64,000 nt of DNA from JAJPHC01 sp035255945 (GCA_035255945.1 DATEZA010000319.1:7618-71617), one strand, 5' to 3'. Counted from the stretch's first letter, positions 28,784 through 40,156 are shown. Made by a program: numbers and translations. The notes: generated by a model from the letters alone, not told the origin.

Positions 28784-30154
28784 CTACTCCTCATCGTCCG
28801 CGCCCGCCGCTTTGTACTTCTTCGTCTTGTTGTAGAGCGTCTTGTACGAGATGCCGAGGATTTCGGCGGTCTTGCGGCGATCGCCGTCGGTCATGTTGAG
28901 CGTCTCTTCGATGACGATACGCTCGACCTCTTCCATCGGCTGACCGAGCGGAATCTGCACCGCGTTCCGCGCGCGGCGCTTGCGCGCGCCGAGGAGTTTG
29001 TCCGGGAGACACTCGACCGTGAGCGTGTCGCTGCGCGCCATGATGAACGCGCGGTTCATCACGTTGCGCAGCTCGCGCACGTTGCCCTGCCACTCGTACG
29101 CCTGCAGCGCCTCGATGAACTCCTGGTCGATGTTCTCGACCTTCTTGTCCTCGGTCTCGTTCAGCTTCTGCAGGAAGAAGTGCGCGAAGAGCGGGATGTC
29201 TTCGAGACGCTCCCGCAGCGGCGGCACTTCGATGGGGAAGACGTTGAGGCGGTAGTAGAGATCCTCGCGCATGCGGCCGTCCTGAATCGCTTTCTGCGGA
29301 TCGCGATTCGAGGCGGCGATGATGCGTGCGTCGATGTTGATCTCGTCGTTGCCGCCGACGCGGCGGAACTTGCCCTCTTCGAGCACGCGCAGCAGTTTGA
29401 CCTGCAGCTCGATCGGCATTTCGGTGATTTCGTCGAGGAACACCGTGCCGCCCTTCGCGGTCTCGAAGTAGCCCTCGCGGCGTTTGATCGCGTTCGTGAA
29501 TGCGCCTTTTTCGTGTCCGAAGATCTCGGACTCGATCAGCGTCGGCGAGATCGCGCCGCAGTTGAATGCGATGAACGGCTTATTGCGGCGGCGGGAGAGC
29601 GAGTGGATCGTGTTGGCGACGACTTCCTTGCCCGATCCCGACTCACCGACGATGAACACGTTCGCGTCGGTGTTCGCGACCATCTCGATTTCTTCGAAGA
29701 GCTTCTGCATCCGCGGCGATTTGCCGACCAGATGTCCGAGGGCTCCCATCTTCTGCAGCTGACGACGAAGCTCGAGGATTTCCTGCTTCATCATCTGCTT
29801 GTCTTCGATCGACTTCAGGATGACCTGCAGTCGCGGCAGATCGACCGGCTTCGTGACGTAGTCTTCGGCGCCGACCTTCAGCGCCCTGACCGCCGAGTCG
29901 ACCGTGGCGTGTCCGGTGAGGATGATGACGGAGACGTCGGAGTACTGCTCCTTGATGCGATGCAGCAGATCGAGGCCCGAGCCGTCGGGCAACTTCAGAT
30001 CGACGATCGCGACGTCGGGCACGAGCTTGGAGATTGCCGCCCACCCGGCTTTCACCGAGTCCGCGAGCTCCGGCTCGTAGCCCCACTCCTCGACGACATC
30101 GGCCATCCCCGCGCTGGTTGCGCGGTCATCATCAACGATCAAAACTCGTTTCAT
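28784..30154 (-). CDS. NtrC-type response regulator
   Basis: A 456-residue regulator with a receiver (1-115, phospho-acceptor D52, Lys in VTKPVDLP), a short coiled linker, an AAA+ domain with Walker A GESGSGKE (170-177) and Walker B TVFLDEI (about 237-243), and a Fis-type helix-turn-helix (KTAEILGISYKTLYNK). The sigma-54 contact loop, normally GAFTGA, reads GAFTNA (217-222), an exchange at a position important for sigma-54 contact. It is translationally coupled (ATGA) to a histidine kinase gene just upstream, so the two should be a pair. Target promoters are unknown. Confidence 0.92.
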   Translation of the reverse strand: MKRVLIVDDDRATSAGMADVVEEWGYEPELADSVKAGWAAISKLVPDVAIVDLKLPDGSGLDLLHRIKEQYSDVSVIILTGHATVDSAVRALKVGAEDYVTKPVDLPRLQVILKSIEDKQMMKQEILELRRQLQKMGALGHLVGKSPRMQKLFEEIEMVANTDANVFIVGESGSGKEVVANTIHSLSRRRNKPFIAFNCGAISPTLIESEIFGHEKGAFTNAIKRREGYFETAKGGTVFLDEITEMPIELQVKLLRVLEEGKFRRVGGNDEINIDARIIAASNRDPQKAIQDGRMREDLYYRLNVFPIEVPPLRERLEDIPLFAHFFLQKLNETEDKKVENIDQEFIEALQAYEWQGNVRELRNVMNRAFIMARSDTLTVECLPDKLLGARKRRARNAVQIPLGQPMEEVERIVIEETLNMTDGDRRKTAEILGISYKTLYNKTKKYKAAGADDEE

Positions 30155-30816
30155 CGTTCTCCCGTGGAAAAGGACAGCCGCAAGCTGACCTTATCACTTT
30201 CCTGCCACGCATTCAGCTCGCCGCCGTAGGTTTCGGCGATGAGTCTGGCGGTCGCGAGTGAGAGGTCAGGATTGCCGGCCGGATCTGTGTAGTAGAACTT
30301 GAAAATCTTCGTAAGCTCGAAATCATCGGTGACCGGATTTCCAGTCACAGTGATCCGAAATTCACGTGCATCGTGTTCAGCCGTTGCTGCGCGCTCGCCT
30401 GACGCAAGCACTTTTGCCGCACCGTCGAAGAACATCTTCACCGCCTGCCGGATTCTCGATTCGTGCGCAGGAATGATGGCCGGTCCGGCAACCTCGAGCG
30501 TGTAGCCGGCGGCCTGTGCAGCATCGATGAGGAGCGGTGCGAGATCGAGCGCCGCCGGTGCTTCGTCGTTTTTCGGCGGCGTCGATAACAAAAAAAAGCA
30601 GTCGAAGATGCGGGCCATGCGACGGAGCTCGGTCTCGATCGCGAGCGCGTATGCGATGAGCTTCTCGTCATCGCTGCCGTCGGTCAGTTTGCGGACTCGC
30701 ATCCGCAGCAGCTCGAGATTGAGCACGGCGACATTGAGCGGCGTTTTCAGATCGTGCGCCGTGTCGCTACTGCGCCTGAAATTTGCGCGTGCGAATTGTT
30801 CGAGCCAGGAGTCCAA
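30151..30816 (-). CDS. Minimal histidine kinase without sensor domain
   Basis: A 221-residue soluble protein that begins directly at the dimerisation/phospho-acceptor helix: AHDLKTPLNVAVLNLEL with His at residue 21. The ATP-binding half is eroded. The expected N-box region reads QAVKMFFDGAAKVL without the usual Asn, and no DxGxG motif is seen. A GLS/ATA-like region (PDLSLATARLIAETYGG) near the C-terminus is still recognisable. It may phosphorylate weakly, act as a phosphatase, or scaffold the NtrC-type regulator whose start overlaps its stop. It follows atpC by about 36 bases. Confidence 0.75.
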   Translation of the reverse strand: MDSWLEQFARANFRRSSDTAHDLKTPLNVAVLNLELLRMRVRKLTDGSDDEKLIAYALAIETELRRMARIFDCFFLLSTPPKNDEAPAALDLAPLLIDAAQAAGYTLEVAGPAIIPAHESRIRQAVKMFFDGAAKVLASGERAATAEHDAREFRITVTGNPVTDDFELTKIFKFYYTDPAGNPDLSLATARLIAETYGGELNAWQESDKVSLRLSFSTGER

Positions 30817-30852
30817 TTTGACTCCACCTAATGCAAGGAAGAGGCCGGTGCC

Positions 30853-31269
30853 CTACCGGCCGTGATGCACGTTGATCAGTGCAATCGATTCTTCCAGCTT
30901 GCCTTCGACCACCGTGAACTCCGGATCATGCGACGAGAGGTACGCGAGCTCTTTCTCCGCTTCGAGACGCTCGCGCTCCGCAGCCGCTGCATCGATCTCG
31001 CTCGGCAGAATGCCGCGCTCCGCGAGCACGATGACGCGATCGGGCAGGACCTCCGCGAAGCCCCACGACAACACCATCCGTTCGAGCTTGCCGCCGGTGC
31101 GATACCGCATCTCGCCGATGCGCAATGTGGTCAGCAGCGGAGTGTGCCCTGGCAGAACGCCGATCTCGCCGTCCGTTGCCGGAAGCACCACTTCGTCCGC
31201 TTCGGTGTCGATGATCTTCCGCTCGCGCGTGACCACCGTGAGGTTGATCTTGGTCGGGAGGTCCGCCAT
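30853..31269 (-). CDS. atpC: ATP synthase epsilon subunit
   Basis: A 138-residue F1 epsilon subunit. The N-terminal beta sandwich opens INLTVVTRERKIIDTEADEV and has the conserved GEIGVLPGHTPLLTTL. The C-terminal helical hairpin (AAAAERERLEAEKELAYL) is present, so autoinhibition is possible. It links the rotor stalk to the c ring. It is the last ATP synthase gene of the operon. Confidence 0.95.
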   Translation of the reverse strand: MADLPTKINLTVVTRERKIIDTEADEVVLPATDGEIGVLPGHTPLLTTLRIGEMRYRTGGKLERMVLSWGFAEVLPDRVIVLAERGILPSEIDAAAAERERLEAEKELAYLSSHDPEFTVVEGKLEESIALINVHHGR

Positions 31270-31279
31270 CGGAGTTTCC

Positions 31280-32728
<1,449 letters not shown>

Positions 32729-32742
32729 GTGTGTTGTCTCCG

Positions 32743-33603
32743 TTACTCCTGCGCCGCCGATGCGCCCGATACGATCTCGATGATTTCTTTGGTGATCGCC
32801 GCCTGGCGGATGCGGTTGTAGGTCAGCGTCAGGTGACTGATCATGTCCGACGCGTTTTTCGTTGCCGCCTCCATCGCGGTCATGCGCGCGCCCTGTTCGG
32901 CGGCCGCGGACTCGAGGAGGATGCGGTAGAGCTGAAATTCGATGTGCTTCGGAAGGATGTCGTTCAGGATCGCGTCGGGACTCGGCTCATAGAGGTAGTC
33001 GACGACGTTCTGCACTTCGTCCCACGCGCGCTCGAGCGGGAGCAGCCGGACGACACGCACCTGCTGTGCGATCAGCGACTTGAACTCGTTGTAGACGACG
33101 TAGACCGCGTCGATCTCGCCGCTGACGAATTCGTCGATGAAGCCCTTCGCGATCTCCTGCGCGGTGTTCAGCGACAACGCCTGGTAGACGTGTGCTGCCT
33201 GCCGGCGGATCGGAGTCGGACGGCGCTTGAAGAAATCGAAGGCTTTGCGTCCGATCGGCAGCAGCTCGACCGATTCGAATTGCTTTTCGCGCATGAAGTT
33301 GACCGTGGCGCGGGTGACGTTCGAGTTGAACGCGCCGCACAGACCGCGGTCGGCGGTGACCGGCATGACGAGCACCTTCCGCTCTGTCTCGTGCGCCTTC
33401 AGCAGCGGATGCGCGGTGACATCGACGCGCGTGGCGACCGACGAGAGCACTTCGCGCAACGCGGCCGCGTACGGACGCGCAGCGAGCATGCGGTCCTGCG
33501 CGCGACGCAGCTTCGCCGCCGCAACCATCTTCATCGCCTTGGTGATCTGCTGCGTGTTCTTGACGCTGCGGATCCGGCGCCGGATGTCGATTGTGCTGGG
33601 CAT
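32743..33603 (-). CDS. atpG: ATP synthase gamma subunit
   Basis: A 286-residue central stalk subunit. The N-terminal helix reads IRRRIRSVKNTQQITKAMKM and the C-terminal one LTLTYNRIRQAAITKEIIEI; these form the coiled coil that rotates in F1. GLCGAFNSN is conserved. Position between alpha and beta genes is canonical. Confidence 0.96.
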   Translation of the reverse strand: MPSTIDIRRRIRSVKNTQQITKAMKMVAAAKLRRAQDRMLAARPYAAALREVLSSVATRVDVTAHPLLKAHETERKVLVMPVTADRGLCGAFNSNVTRATVNFMREKQFESVELLPIGRKAFDFFKRRPTPIRRQAAHVYQALSLNTAQEIAKGFIDEFVSGEIDAVYVVYNEFKSLIAQQVRVVRLLPLERAWDEVQNVVDYLYEPSPDAILNDILPKHIEFQLYRILLESAAAEQGARMTAMEAATKNASDMISHLTLTYNRIRQAAITKEIIEIVSGASAAQE

Positions 33604-33609
33604 GTTCGC

Positions 33610-35148
<1,539 letters not shown>

Positions 35149-35190
35149 ATGGTCTCCGTTAATTGGCCGTGAAACTGATTACGAATTTGT

Positions 35191-35724
35191 TCACGCTAAC
35201 GACGCTCGGAATTTGTTGATTTTGCCGGCGACAGACGCGTCCCAGATCTCGCTTCCGACCTGAGCCACGAATCCGCCGAGCAGCGTCGGATCGGTGGTCA
35301 GCTGCAGCTCGACTTTCTTGCCCAGCTTCTTCTCCAGCGTCTGCCGGAGCTCGTTCTGTTCGTCCTGGTTGAGCGCATGCGCGGTGCGGACATCGGCAAC
35401 CGCGATCTGCAGCGCGTCATTGACGTACTGCACGAGTGCATCGTTGATCGCGCCGAGGTCGTTGATTCGGTGGTTGCGGATCAGGACGTCGAGGACCTTC
35501 ACCGCGAGATCGGAAAGACCGAGCCGCTTTGCGATCTCGGCGGTGACTTTCGTCTTCGCGTCAGACTCAAATCCGGGATTGGCGTAAAAGTCCTGCAGCT
35601 CGACCGACTTGGCGCGCTGCGCATCGAACTGCTCGAGTTGCTGGCGAAGCTCGTTCGCCGCGGCGGGCGAGCCGGTGACATCCATGATCGCGCGGGCGTA
35701 CGGGCGGGCGAAGCGGCGAATCAT
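35191..35724 (-). CDS. atpH: ATP synthase delta subunit
   Basis: A 177-residue peripheral stalk subunit. It has the N-terminal helical domain (IRRFARPYARAIMDV) and the C-terminal DPTLLGGFVAQVGSEIWDAS motif of the OSCP/delta family. It connects the b subunits to the top of F1. Its start overlaps the atpF stop by 4 bases. Confidence 0.95.
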   Translation of the reverse strand: MIRRFARPYARAIMDVTGSPAAANELRQQLEQFDAQRAKSVELQDFYANPGFESDAKTKVTAEIAKRLGLSDLAVKVLDVLIRNHRINDLGAINDALVQYVNDALQIAVADVRTAHALNQDEQNELRQTLEKKLGKKVELQLTTDPTLLGGFVAQVGSEIWDASVAGKINKFRASLA

Positions 35725-36362
35725 CGAACGGTCTCCAGTTCTTTGACGCTCTCGCTGAACAGCTTGTGGCGATCGGCGTCATTGATCCGCTCGCGCAGCA
35801 GCGCTTCGGCGCGCTCGCTCGCGAGCTCGCCGGCGTATTCGGTCAGGTCGTGCCGCGCGCGCTTGAGTTTGTTGTCGACTTCGTTGCGTGCCGCCGTGAG
35901 GATCTTCTGCGCTTCCGCTTCGGCCGCGGCGATCAGCTCGCGCTTCTGCCGCTCGCCTTCCGCCTCGGCACGCTCCCGGATCGCGCGCAGCTCGTCTTCG
36001 ATTTGTGCGAGCCGCGTCTGAATGTCGGTTGCGAGTTGGTCGGCTTTCGCACGACGATCGCGCGCTTCGTCCGCTGCGCGGCGAATCTGTTCGCTTCGTG
36101 CCGCGAATGCGTTCTTGATCGGGCCGCCGATCAGCCATCCGAGGACGCCGAGGAACACGAGCATGTTCGCCAGCTTGAGGATCCACGCCGGGATTCCGAA
36201 GTAGGCCTTCGGCGCTTCGTGACCTTCCCCGTGCTCTTCGCCCGGATGCGCAACTTTGTGAGCGGCCTTCTCGCTGCCATGCGCGACATCGTTCGCGTTC
36301 TGCTGCGCGAAGAGCGGCGCGGCAACGACAAGAAGAATGAGGAGGAGCAGGAGCTTCCGCAT
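35721..36362 (-). CDS. atpF: ATP synthase b subunit with signal-like N-terminus
   Basis: A 213-residue peripheral stalk protein. Before the usual b-subunit helix (PAWILKLANMLVFLGVLGWL, about residues 58-77) there is an extra front end: a typical signal peptide (MRKLLLLLILLVVAAPLFAQ) and a His/Glu-rich spacer (VAHPGEEHGEGHEAPKA). The rest is a long charged coiled coil. The front end implies that the N-terminus is exported and probably cleaved. It lies between b' and delta genes; its ATG and the b' stop share a base. Confidence 0.93.
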   Translation of the reverse strand: MRKLLLLLILLVVAAPLFAQQNANDVAHGSEKAAHKVAHPGEEHGEGHEAPKAYFGIPAWILKLANMLVFLGVLGWLIGGPIKNAFAARSEQIRRAADEARDRRAKADQLATDIQTRLAQIEDELRAIRERAEAEGERQKRELIAAAEAEAQKILTAARNEVDNKLKRARHDLTEYAGELASERAEALLRERINDADRHKLFSESVKELETVR

Positions 36363-36796
36363 CAGACCGCCCTCCCGAGAATTCGCTGCGCTGCTTCGCG
36401 AGCGAGCGATTCGGACTCGCTCACGATCTTCTCGCGGGCGGCCTGCACGTCGCGGCTGAGATGCTCGTCTGCGTCGGCGACGACGGCCTTCGCATCCGCA
36501 TTCGTTTTGTCGATCATCGACTGACGCTGGGCCGCCGCCTCGCCGCGGTAGTGCTCGCGAACCTGCGCCGCATCGCGCTTTGCCGTGTGCAGACGCGATT
36601 CGATGTCGGCGGTTGCGGAGGTGAATCGGGCAAGCGCTTCTTCGTGGAGACGGTCTGCGGTCGTCGTTTCCGTCTCACGCGCTTCGAGCACGTCGTTGAT
36701 CGGCTTGAGGAAGAACTTCCGCACGATCAGGTAATTCAAAAAGAAGATCACCATGATCGCGGGCAGAGACAGATCGGGCGTTAGATTGATTTGCAT
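36362..36796 (-). CDS. ATP synthase b' (second b-type) subunit
   Basis: A 144-residue protein with one N-terminal membrane helix (LPAIMVIFFLNYLIVRKFFL) and a coiled coil rich in Ala, Glu and Arg (RETETTTADRLHEEALARF). Together with the next gene it would form a b/b' heterodimeric stator, as in cyanobacteria and some other bacteria. It is the first gene of this cluster, so the membrane a and c subunits must be encoded elsewhere. A good promoter lies about 80 bases upstream. Confidence 0.9.
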   Translation of the reverse strand: MQINLTPDLSLPAIMVIFFLNYLIVRKFFLKPINDVLEARETETTTADRLHEEALARFTSATADIESRLHTAKRDAAQVREHYRGEAAAQRQSMIDKTNADAKAVVADADEHLSRDVQAAREKIVSESESLAREAAQRILGRAV

Positions 36797-36874
36797 AGCT
36801 CACAGGAGTCAGACGACTTTGGCGGCGTGCGGCGGGCTCGGCAACAACGGTGCGCGCTGCCCCAAAGTTGCGGC

Positions 36875-36903
36875 TATATACCACAAGGAAACAACGCTGT
36901 CAC
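36875..36903 (-). promoter_or_regulatory. Predicted sigma-70 promoter of the ATP synthase cluster
   Basis: Read leftward: GTGACA, 17-base spacer, TATATA. The -35 matches 5 of 6 and the -10 matches 4 of 6 of the consensus. It is placed about 80 bases before the b' gene start, in a 128-base divergent gap shared with the Cys-cluster gene. Confidence 0.6.
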
Positions 36904-36924
36904 GAGGGCGGTTGACCACTCCGC

Positions 36925-37500
36925 GTGGCGGACGAAACCTACAAACGGATCCTATCCCGGGCCGACGAGTTCTTCGACTCCGTGATGCAGTCGCAGCCCC
37001 AGAGCCTGCAGTGCGGCCGCGGCTGTTCCCTCTGTTGTTACGGCCTGTTCGAGATTGGCGCAGCGGATGTTGCGGTGATTGCGGATGGCCTGTCGAAGCT
37101 GAATCCCGCGCGTCGCGACATGATCATCCGGCGCGCGGTCGACATCGTCGCGTCGAGCCGCCATCCCAACCTGCGCGAGTGCTCGCCGATCGAGAAGGAC
37201 GAGTTCTTCGAGCGCACAGCATCGACACCCTGTCCGAATCTCGACGACAGCGGCTTGTGCATGATCTACGAGCATCGCCCGCTCGTCTGCCGCACGTTCG
37301 GACTCCCGCTGCGCGACGGCGCGCGCTACATCGGCGACGTGTGCGAGCTGAACTTCGAAGAGGCGACGATCGACGAAAAGGAATCAGCCGCGTGGGATCT
37401 GCAGTGGGAGGACGCGCTCGGACCGGAAGACGAGTACACGATTCCGGAGGCGATCATCCTCGCGGCGCGCATGCGGAGCTGGCTACGCGTGTCATCCTGA
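36925..37500 (+). CDS. YkgJ-type Cys-cluster protein
   Basis: A 191-residue protein with the CxxxCxxCC cluster of the zinc/iron-chelating YkgJ family: CGRGCSLCC at residues 30-38, later CPNLDDSGLCMIYEHRPLVCR with three more Cys. These are thought to bind a metal or iron-sulfur centre; the reaction is unknown. The start is GTG. The stop TGA and the last residues (VSS) are supplied by the family A palindrome that begins at 37491, shared with the convergent bactofilin gene. Confidence 0.8.
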   Translation: MADETYKRILSRADEFFDSVMQSQPQSLQCGRGCSLCCYGLFEIGAADVAVIADGLSKLNPARRDMIIRRAVDIVASSRHPNLRECSPIEKDEFFERTASTPCPNLDDSGLCMIYEHRPLVCRTFGLPLRDGARYIGDVCELNFEEATIDEKESAAWDLQWEDALGPEDEYTIPEAIILAARMRSWLRVSS

Positions 37501-37575
37501 GCTGCGGAGACGGCGAAGGACCCGTTGATCGCGCTCGAGTCACGGTTCTTCGCGCTCTGCGGCGCTCAGGATGAC
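37491..37575. repeat. Family A palindrome shared by two convergent gene ends
   Basis: The arms are GTCATCCTGAGC and, inverted, GCTCAGGATGAC, with imperfect pairing inwards. Reading into either arm gives V-S-S-stop, and both flanking genes end exactly that way. Likely a bidirectional 3' hairpin as well. Confidence 0.85.
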
Positions 37576-37946
37576 ACCTTCAGATTCGCGACGTTGCCGC
37601 CCTTCGACTTCTCGCCCATCACGCAATTGCCCTGAAAAATCGCCCCTTCTTCGATGATGAGCGCCGGCGTGTCGATATCGCTGTAGACCTTTCCGTTGCG
37701 GTGAATCTCGACGCGCTGGTCGGCGACGATCTTTCCGATGACGGTGCCGCTGATGGCGACGCGGCCGACGTGAATGTCACCTTCGATCTGCGCGCTCTCG
37801 CCGACGATGAGCTCATTCTTCGATGTGATCCGGCCGTTGAACCGCCCGTCGATCCGCATCGTGTCCTCGAACTCGAGCTCTCCTTTGAATAGTGAGCCGC
37901 GATCGAGGAATCCGTTCAGTTCACCGCTCTTGCCCTTCGTCGTCAT
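37566..37946 (-). CDS. Bactofilin
   Basis: A 126-residue polymer-forming cytoskeletal protein. A short disordered front is followed by the bactofilin beta-helix: FKGELEFEDTMRIDGRFNGRI, then regularly spaced SAQIEGDIHV, VAISGTVIGKIVADQRVEIH and GKVYSDIDTPALIIEEGAIFQG. Bactofilins self-assemble into filaments without nucleotide. Its start overlaps the parB stop (ATGA), so it is cotranslated with the chromosome-segregation genes. In Myxococcus bactofilins position ParABS components, which makes the linkage meaningful. The final VSS and the stop come from a palindrome. Confidence 0.92.
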   Translation of the reverse strand: MTTKGKSGELNGFLDRGSLFKGELEFEDTMRIDGRFNGRITSKNELIVGESAQIEGDIHVGRVAISGTVIGKIVADQRVEIHRNGKVYSDIDTPALIIEEGAIFQGNCVMGEKSKGGNVANLKVSS

Positions 37947-38824
37947 CGTTTTCTCCCCATCAGATCGTCAAACAAGCGGATCAGATCTTCTTCGCTGGCA
38001 AAGCGGATGTGAATCACGCCGCCGCGGCGCTTGCGGTTTATTTCTACTTTTGTTCGTAAAGTCTTTTGCAGTTTTTCCTCGGCGTCGCGCGTGAAGACGT
38101 CCTTCTCTTTTTCCTTCTTCTCGACCCTTTGCGGCGAGCTCTCCGAGGCGAGCATCTCCGTCTGGCGGACATTGAGGTTGCGCTTCACCACGCGGTCAGC
38201 GAGCGCCTCCTGCTTCTTCGGCGACTCCACCGCGAGAAGCGCGCGCGCGTGCCCCATCGACAGCTGTCCGGAGGCGAGCAGCTTTTTTACGGTATCCGGC
38301 AACTTCAATAGCCTCAAGAAGTTAGCGACGGTCGAGCGCTCTTTCCCGACCTGTTTCGAGATCTCTTCCTGTGTGAGACCGAACTCCTCGTGTAATTGAT
38401 GGTAGGCAAGCGCTTCTTCGATCGGGTTCAGGTCCTCGCGCTGGATATTTTCGATAAGCGCGATCTGGAGCGCGTCGCCCTCGCCCATCATTTCTTTGAC
38501 CACGACCGGAACCGTCGTCAGCCCGGCCTTCTGCGCGGCGCGGTAGCGGCGCTCGCCGGCGATCAGCTTGTAGCGATCGCCTGCGCGCGTCACGACGAGC
38601 GGCTGAACAATCCCGTGTTGTCTGACCGATCGCGCGAGCTCTTCGATCGACGCCTCGTTGAATGTCTTGCGAGGCTGGTACGGGTTCGGCGCGATCTGGT
38701 CCAGCGCGAGCTCCATCAGGCCGGCGCTCGGCACGGCTGGCGTTTGCGACGCTTCGGCCGGGCGCTGCGGGATGAGAGCGCCAAGGCCGCGGCCGAGGAC
38801 TTTCTTATGATTCACCTCATCCAC
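37943..38824 (-). CDS. parB: Chromosome partitioning protein ParB
   Basis: A 293-residue CTP-dependent DNA clamp that loads at parS. The N-terminal ParA-contact region is KKVLGRGLGALIP. The CTP-binding boxes are seen in NPYQPRKTFNEASIEELA and in KLIAGERRYRAAQKAGL (GERR motif). The parS-reading helix-turn-helix is in GLTQEEISKQVGKERSTVANFLRLL. The C-terminus is lysine-rich with a dimerisation helix. GTG at 38824 is used; a second GTG at 38815 has a better ribosome site (GAGGTG). It lies directly after parA. Confidence 0.95.
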   Translation of the reverse strand: MDEVNHKKVLGRGLGALIPQRPAEASQTPAVPSAGLMELALDQIAPNPYQPRKTFNEASIEELARSVRQHGIVQPLVVTRAGDRYKLIAGERRYRAAQKAGLTTVPVVVKEMMGEGDALQIALIENIQREDLNPIEEALAYHQLHEEFGLTQEEISKQVGKERSTVANFLRLLKLPDTVKKLLASGQLSMGHARALLAVESPKKQEALADRVVKRNLNVRQTEMLASESSPQRVEKKEKEKDVFTRDAEEKLQKTLRTKVEINRKRRGGVIHIRFASEEDLIRLFDDLMGRKR

Positions 38825-38825
38825 C

Positions 38826-39596
38826 TCAGATCACGTTCTCCGCGCGTTGGATGAATTCCTTCGCGAGGTTGATGTACGCCTCGCTGCCGCGCGAGCGAAT
38901 GTCGTACAGGATAATCGGTTTACCGAACGAGGGCGCTTCGCCCAGGCGGACGTTGCGAGGGATGATCGTCTCGTAGACCTTGCCCTCGAAATGCGTCCGC
39001 ACCTCTTCCGCGACCTGCTTCGCGAGGTTCATGCGATCGTCGTACATCGTCAGCACGATGCCTTCCATTTCGAGCCCGGGGTTGAGCAGATCGCGCACGC
39101 GCTCGACGGTGTTGACGAGCTGCGAGATCCCTTCGAGCGCGAAGTATTCACACTGCATGGGGACGAGCACGGAGTTCGCGGCAGTCAGTCCGTTGACGGT
39201 GAGAAGGCCGAGGGATGGCGGCGAATCGAGCAGGACGTAATCGAATTCGCCGTTGATGTCCTGCAGTGCACGGCGGAGGTGAAACTCGCGACCGATCGCA
39301 TCGCTCAGCTCGAGCTCCGCTCCGACAAGATCGACGGCCGAAGGCGCAATAAAGAATGTAGGAAGCTCGGTCTCCCGGATCACTTCCCGAATCTTCATCC
39401 CCTCAGTGAGGACGTTGTACATCGACTTCTCTTCGTTCTTGCTGATGCCGACGCCGGAGGTGGCGTTGGCCTGCGGATCGAGGTCGACGACGAGCACTTT
39501 GCGCTCACAGGCCGCGAGCGAGGCTCCGAGGTTGATGGCGGTGGTGGTCTTGCCGACGCCACCTTTCTGATTCACGAGCGAGACGATCTTCGTCAT
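38826..39596 (-). CDS. parA: Chromosome partitioning ATPase ParA
   Basis: A 256-residue Walker-type ATPase that drives origin segregation with ParB. The deviant Walker A is NQKGGVGKTTTAINLG near the N-terminus, Walker A' is VLVVDLDPQANATSG, and Walker B is DYVLLDSPPSLGLLT. The start at 39596 is chosen because the family begins MTKIVSLVNQKGG; the longer frame upstream is inside rsmG. Its ATG overlaps the rsmG stop (ATGA). Confidence 0.96.
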   Translation of the reverse strand: MTKIVSLVNQKGGVGKTTTAINLGASLAACERKVLVVDLDPQANATSGVGISKNEEKSMYNVLTEGMKIREVIRETELPTFFIAPSAVDLVGAELELSDAIGREFHLRRALQDINGEFDYVLLDSPPSLGLLTVNGLTAANSVLVPMQCEYFALEGISQLVNTVERVRDLLNPGLEMEGIVLTMYDDRMNLAKQVAEEVRTHFEGKVYETIIPRNVRLGEAPSFGKPIILYDIRSRGSEAYINLAKEFIQRAENVI

Positions 39597-40156
39597 TCTG
39601 CTGTTCCACGTGGAACGTTCAATGTGACGAGGAAGTTGGATTCGCCGCGCGGCAGCCGGAAGACTTCCCCTCTCTCGAATCCACCCAATTCCGGCACGTC
39701 CGGCGAGCCCTGGAACAGCGCCACGCGGGCGCCCCTCGCCAAATGCGGCCCGAGCGACGGTACCCACTCCTCGGGATTTCCGACTGCGCGTGAAATGACG
39801 AGGGAGAACTCCAATTCAGGTGGGAACCGCGCCAGAGCGCGCGCCAATCTATCACCGTAAACTCGCGCGTTCAATCCGCATTCACGCACGACATGCTTCA
39901 AAAATGCCCATTTTTTCTGGTCCGCTTCGACGAGATGAAACGTGGCGGCGGGCGAAGCGATCGCCATCGGAATCGCCGGAAGACCGCCGCCGGAACCGAA
40001 GTCGAGCACGTCGCCGGACGGTTTCAGGATCTCCGCGGCGGCCAGCGCTTCGGCGATGTGATCGTCGAGATGCTCCTTCGCTTCCGGCCCGATCAGGTTG
40101 ATCTTCTCGTTCCAGGTGAGGAGAAGGCGTTGATAAACGCTAATCAGCGGATTCAT
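39593..40156 (-). CDS. rsmG: 16S rRNA m7G527 methyltransferase
   Basis: A 187-residue SAM-dependent methyltransferase that modifies G527 of 16S rRNA. Motif I is VLDFGSGGGLPAIPMAIA and the acid after it is HLVEADQKKWAFLK. The N-terminal QRLLLTWNEKINLIG is characteristic. It is somewhat shorter than the usual 205-215 residues, lacking part of the front. The last codons (VPRG) are formed by a parS-like palindrome. It overlaps mnmG and parA by ATGA on either side. Confidence 0.92.
   Translation of the reverse strand: MNPLISVYQRLLLTWNEKINLIGPEAKEHLDDHIAEALAAAEILKPSGDVLDFGSGGGLPAIPMAIASPAATFHLVEADQKKWAFLKHVVRECGLNARVYGDRLARALARFPPELEFSLVISRAVGNPEEWVPSLGPHLARGARVALFQGSPDVPELGGFERGEVFRLPRGESNFLVTLNVPRGTAE
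39602..39617. promoter_or_regulatory. parS: parS-like site in the 3' end of rsmG
   Basis: TGTTCCACGTGGAACG. It matches the canonical 16-base palindrome TGTTNCACGTGNAACA at all but the last position. It lies 6 bases upstream of the parA start, a usual place for parS. Confidence 0.8.

Noticed and set aside
39597..39767. N-terminal extension of ParA
   Set aside because: Out-of-frame reading of rsmG; the family starts at MTKIVSLVNQKGG.
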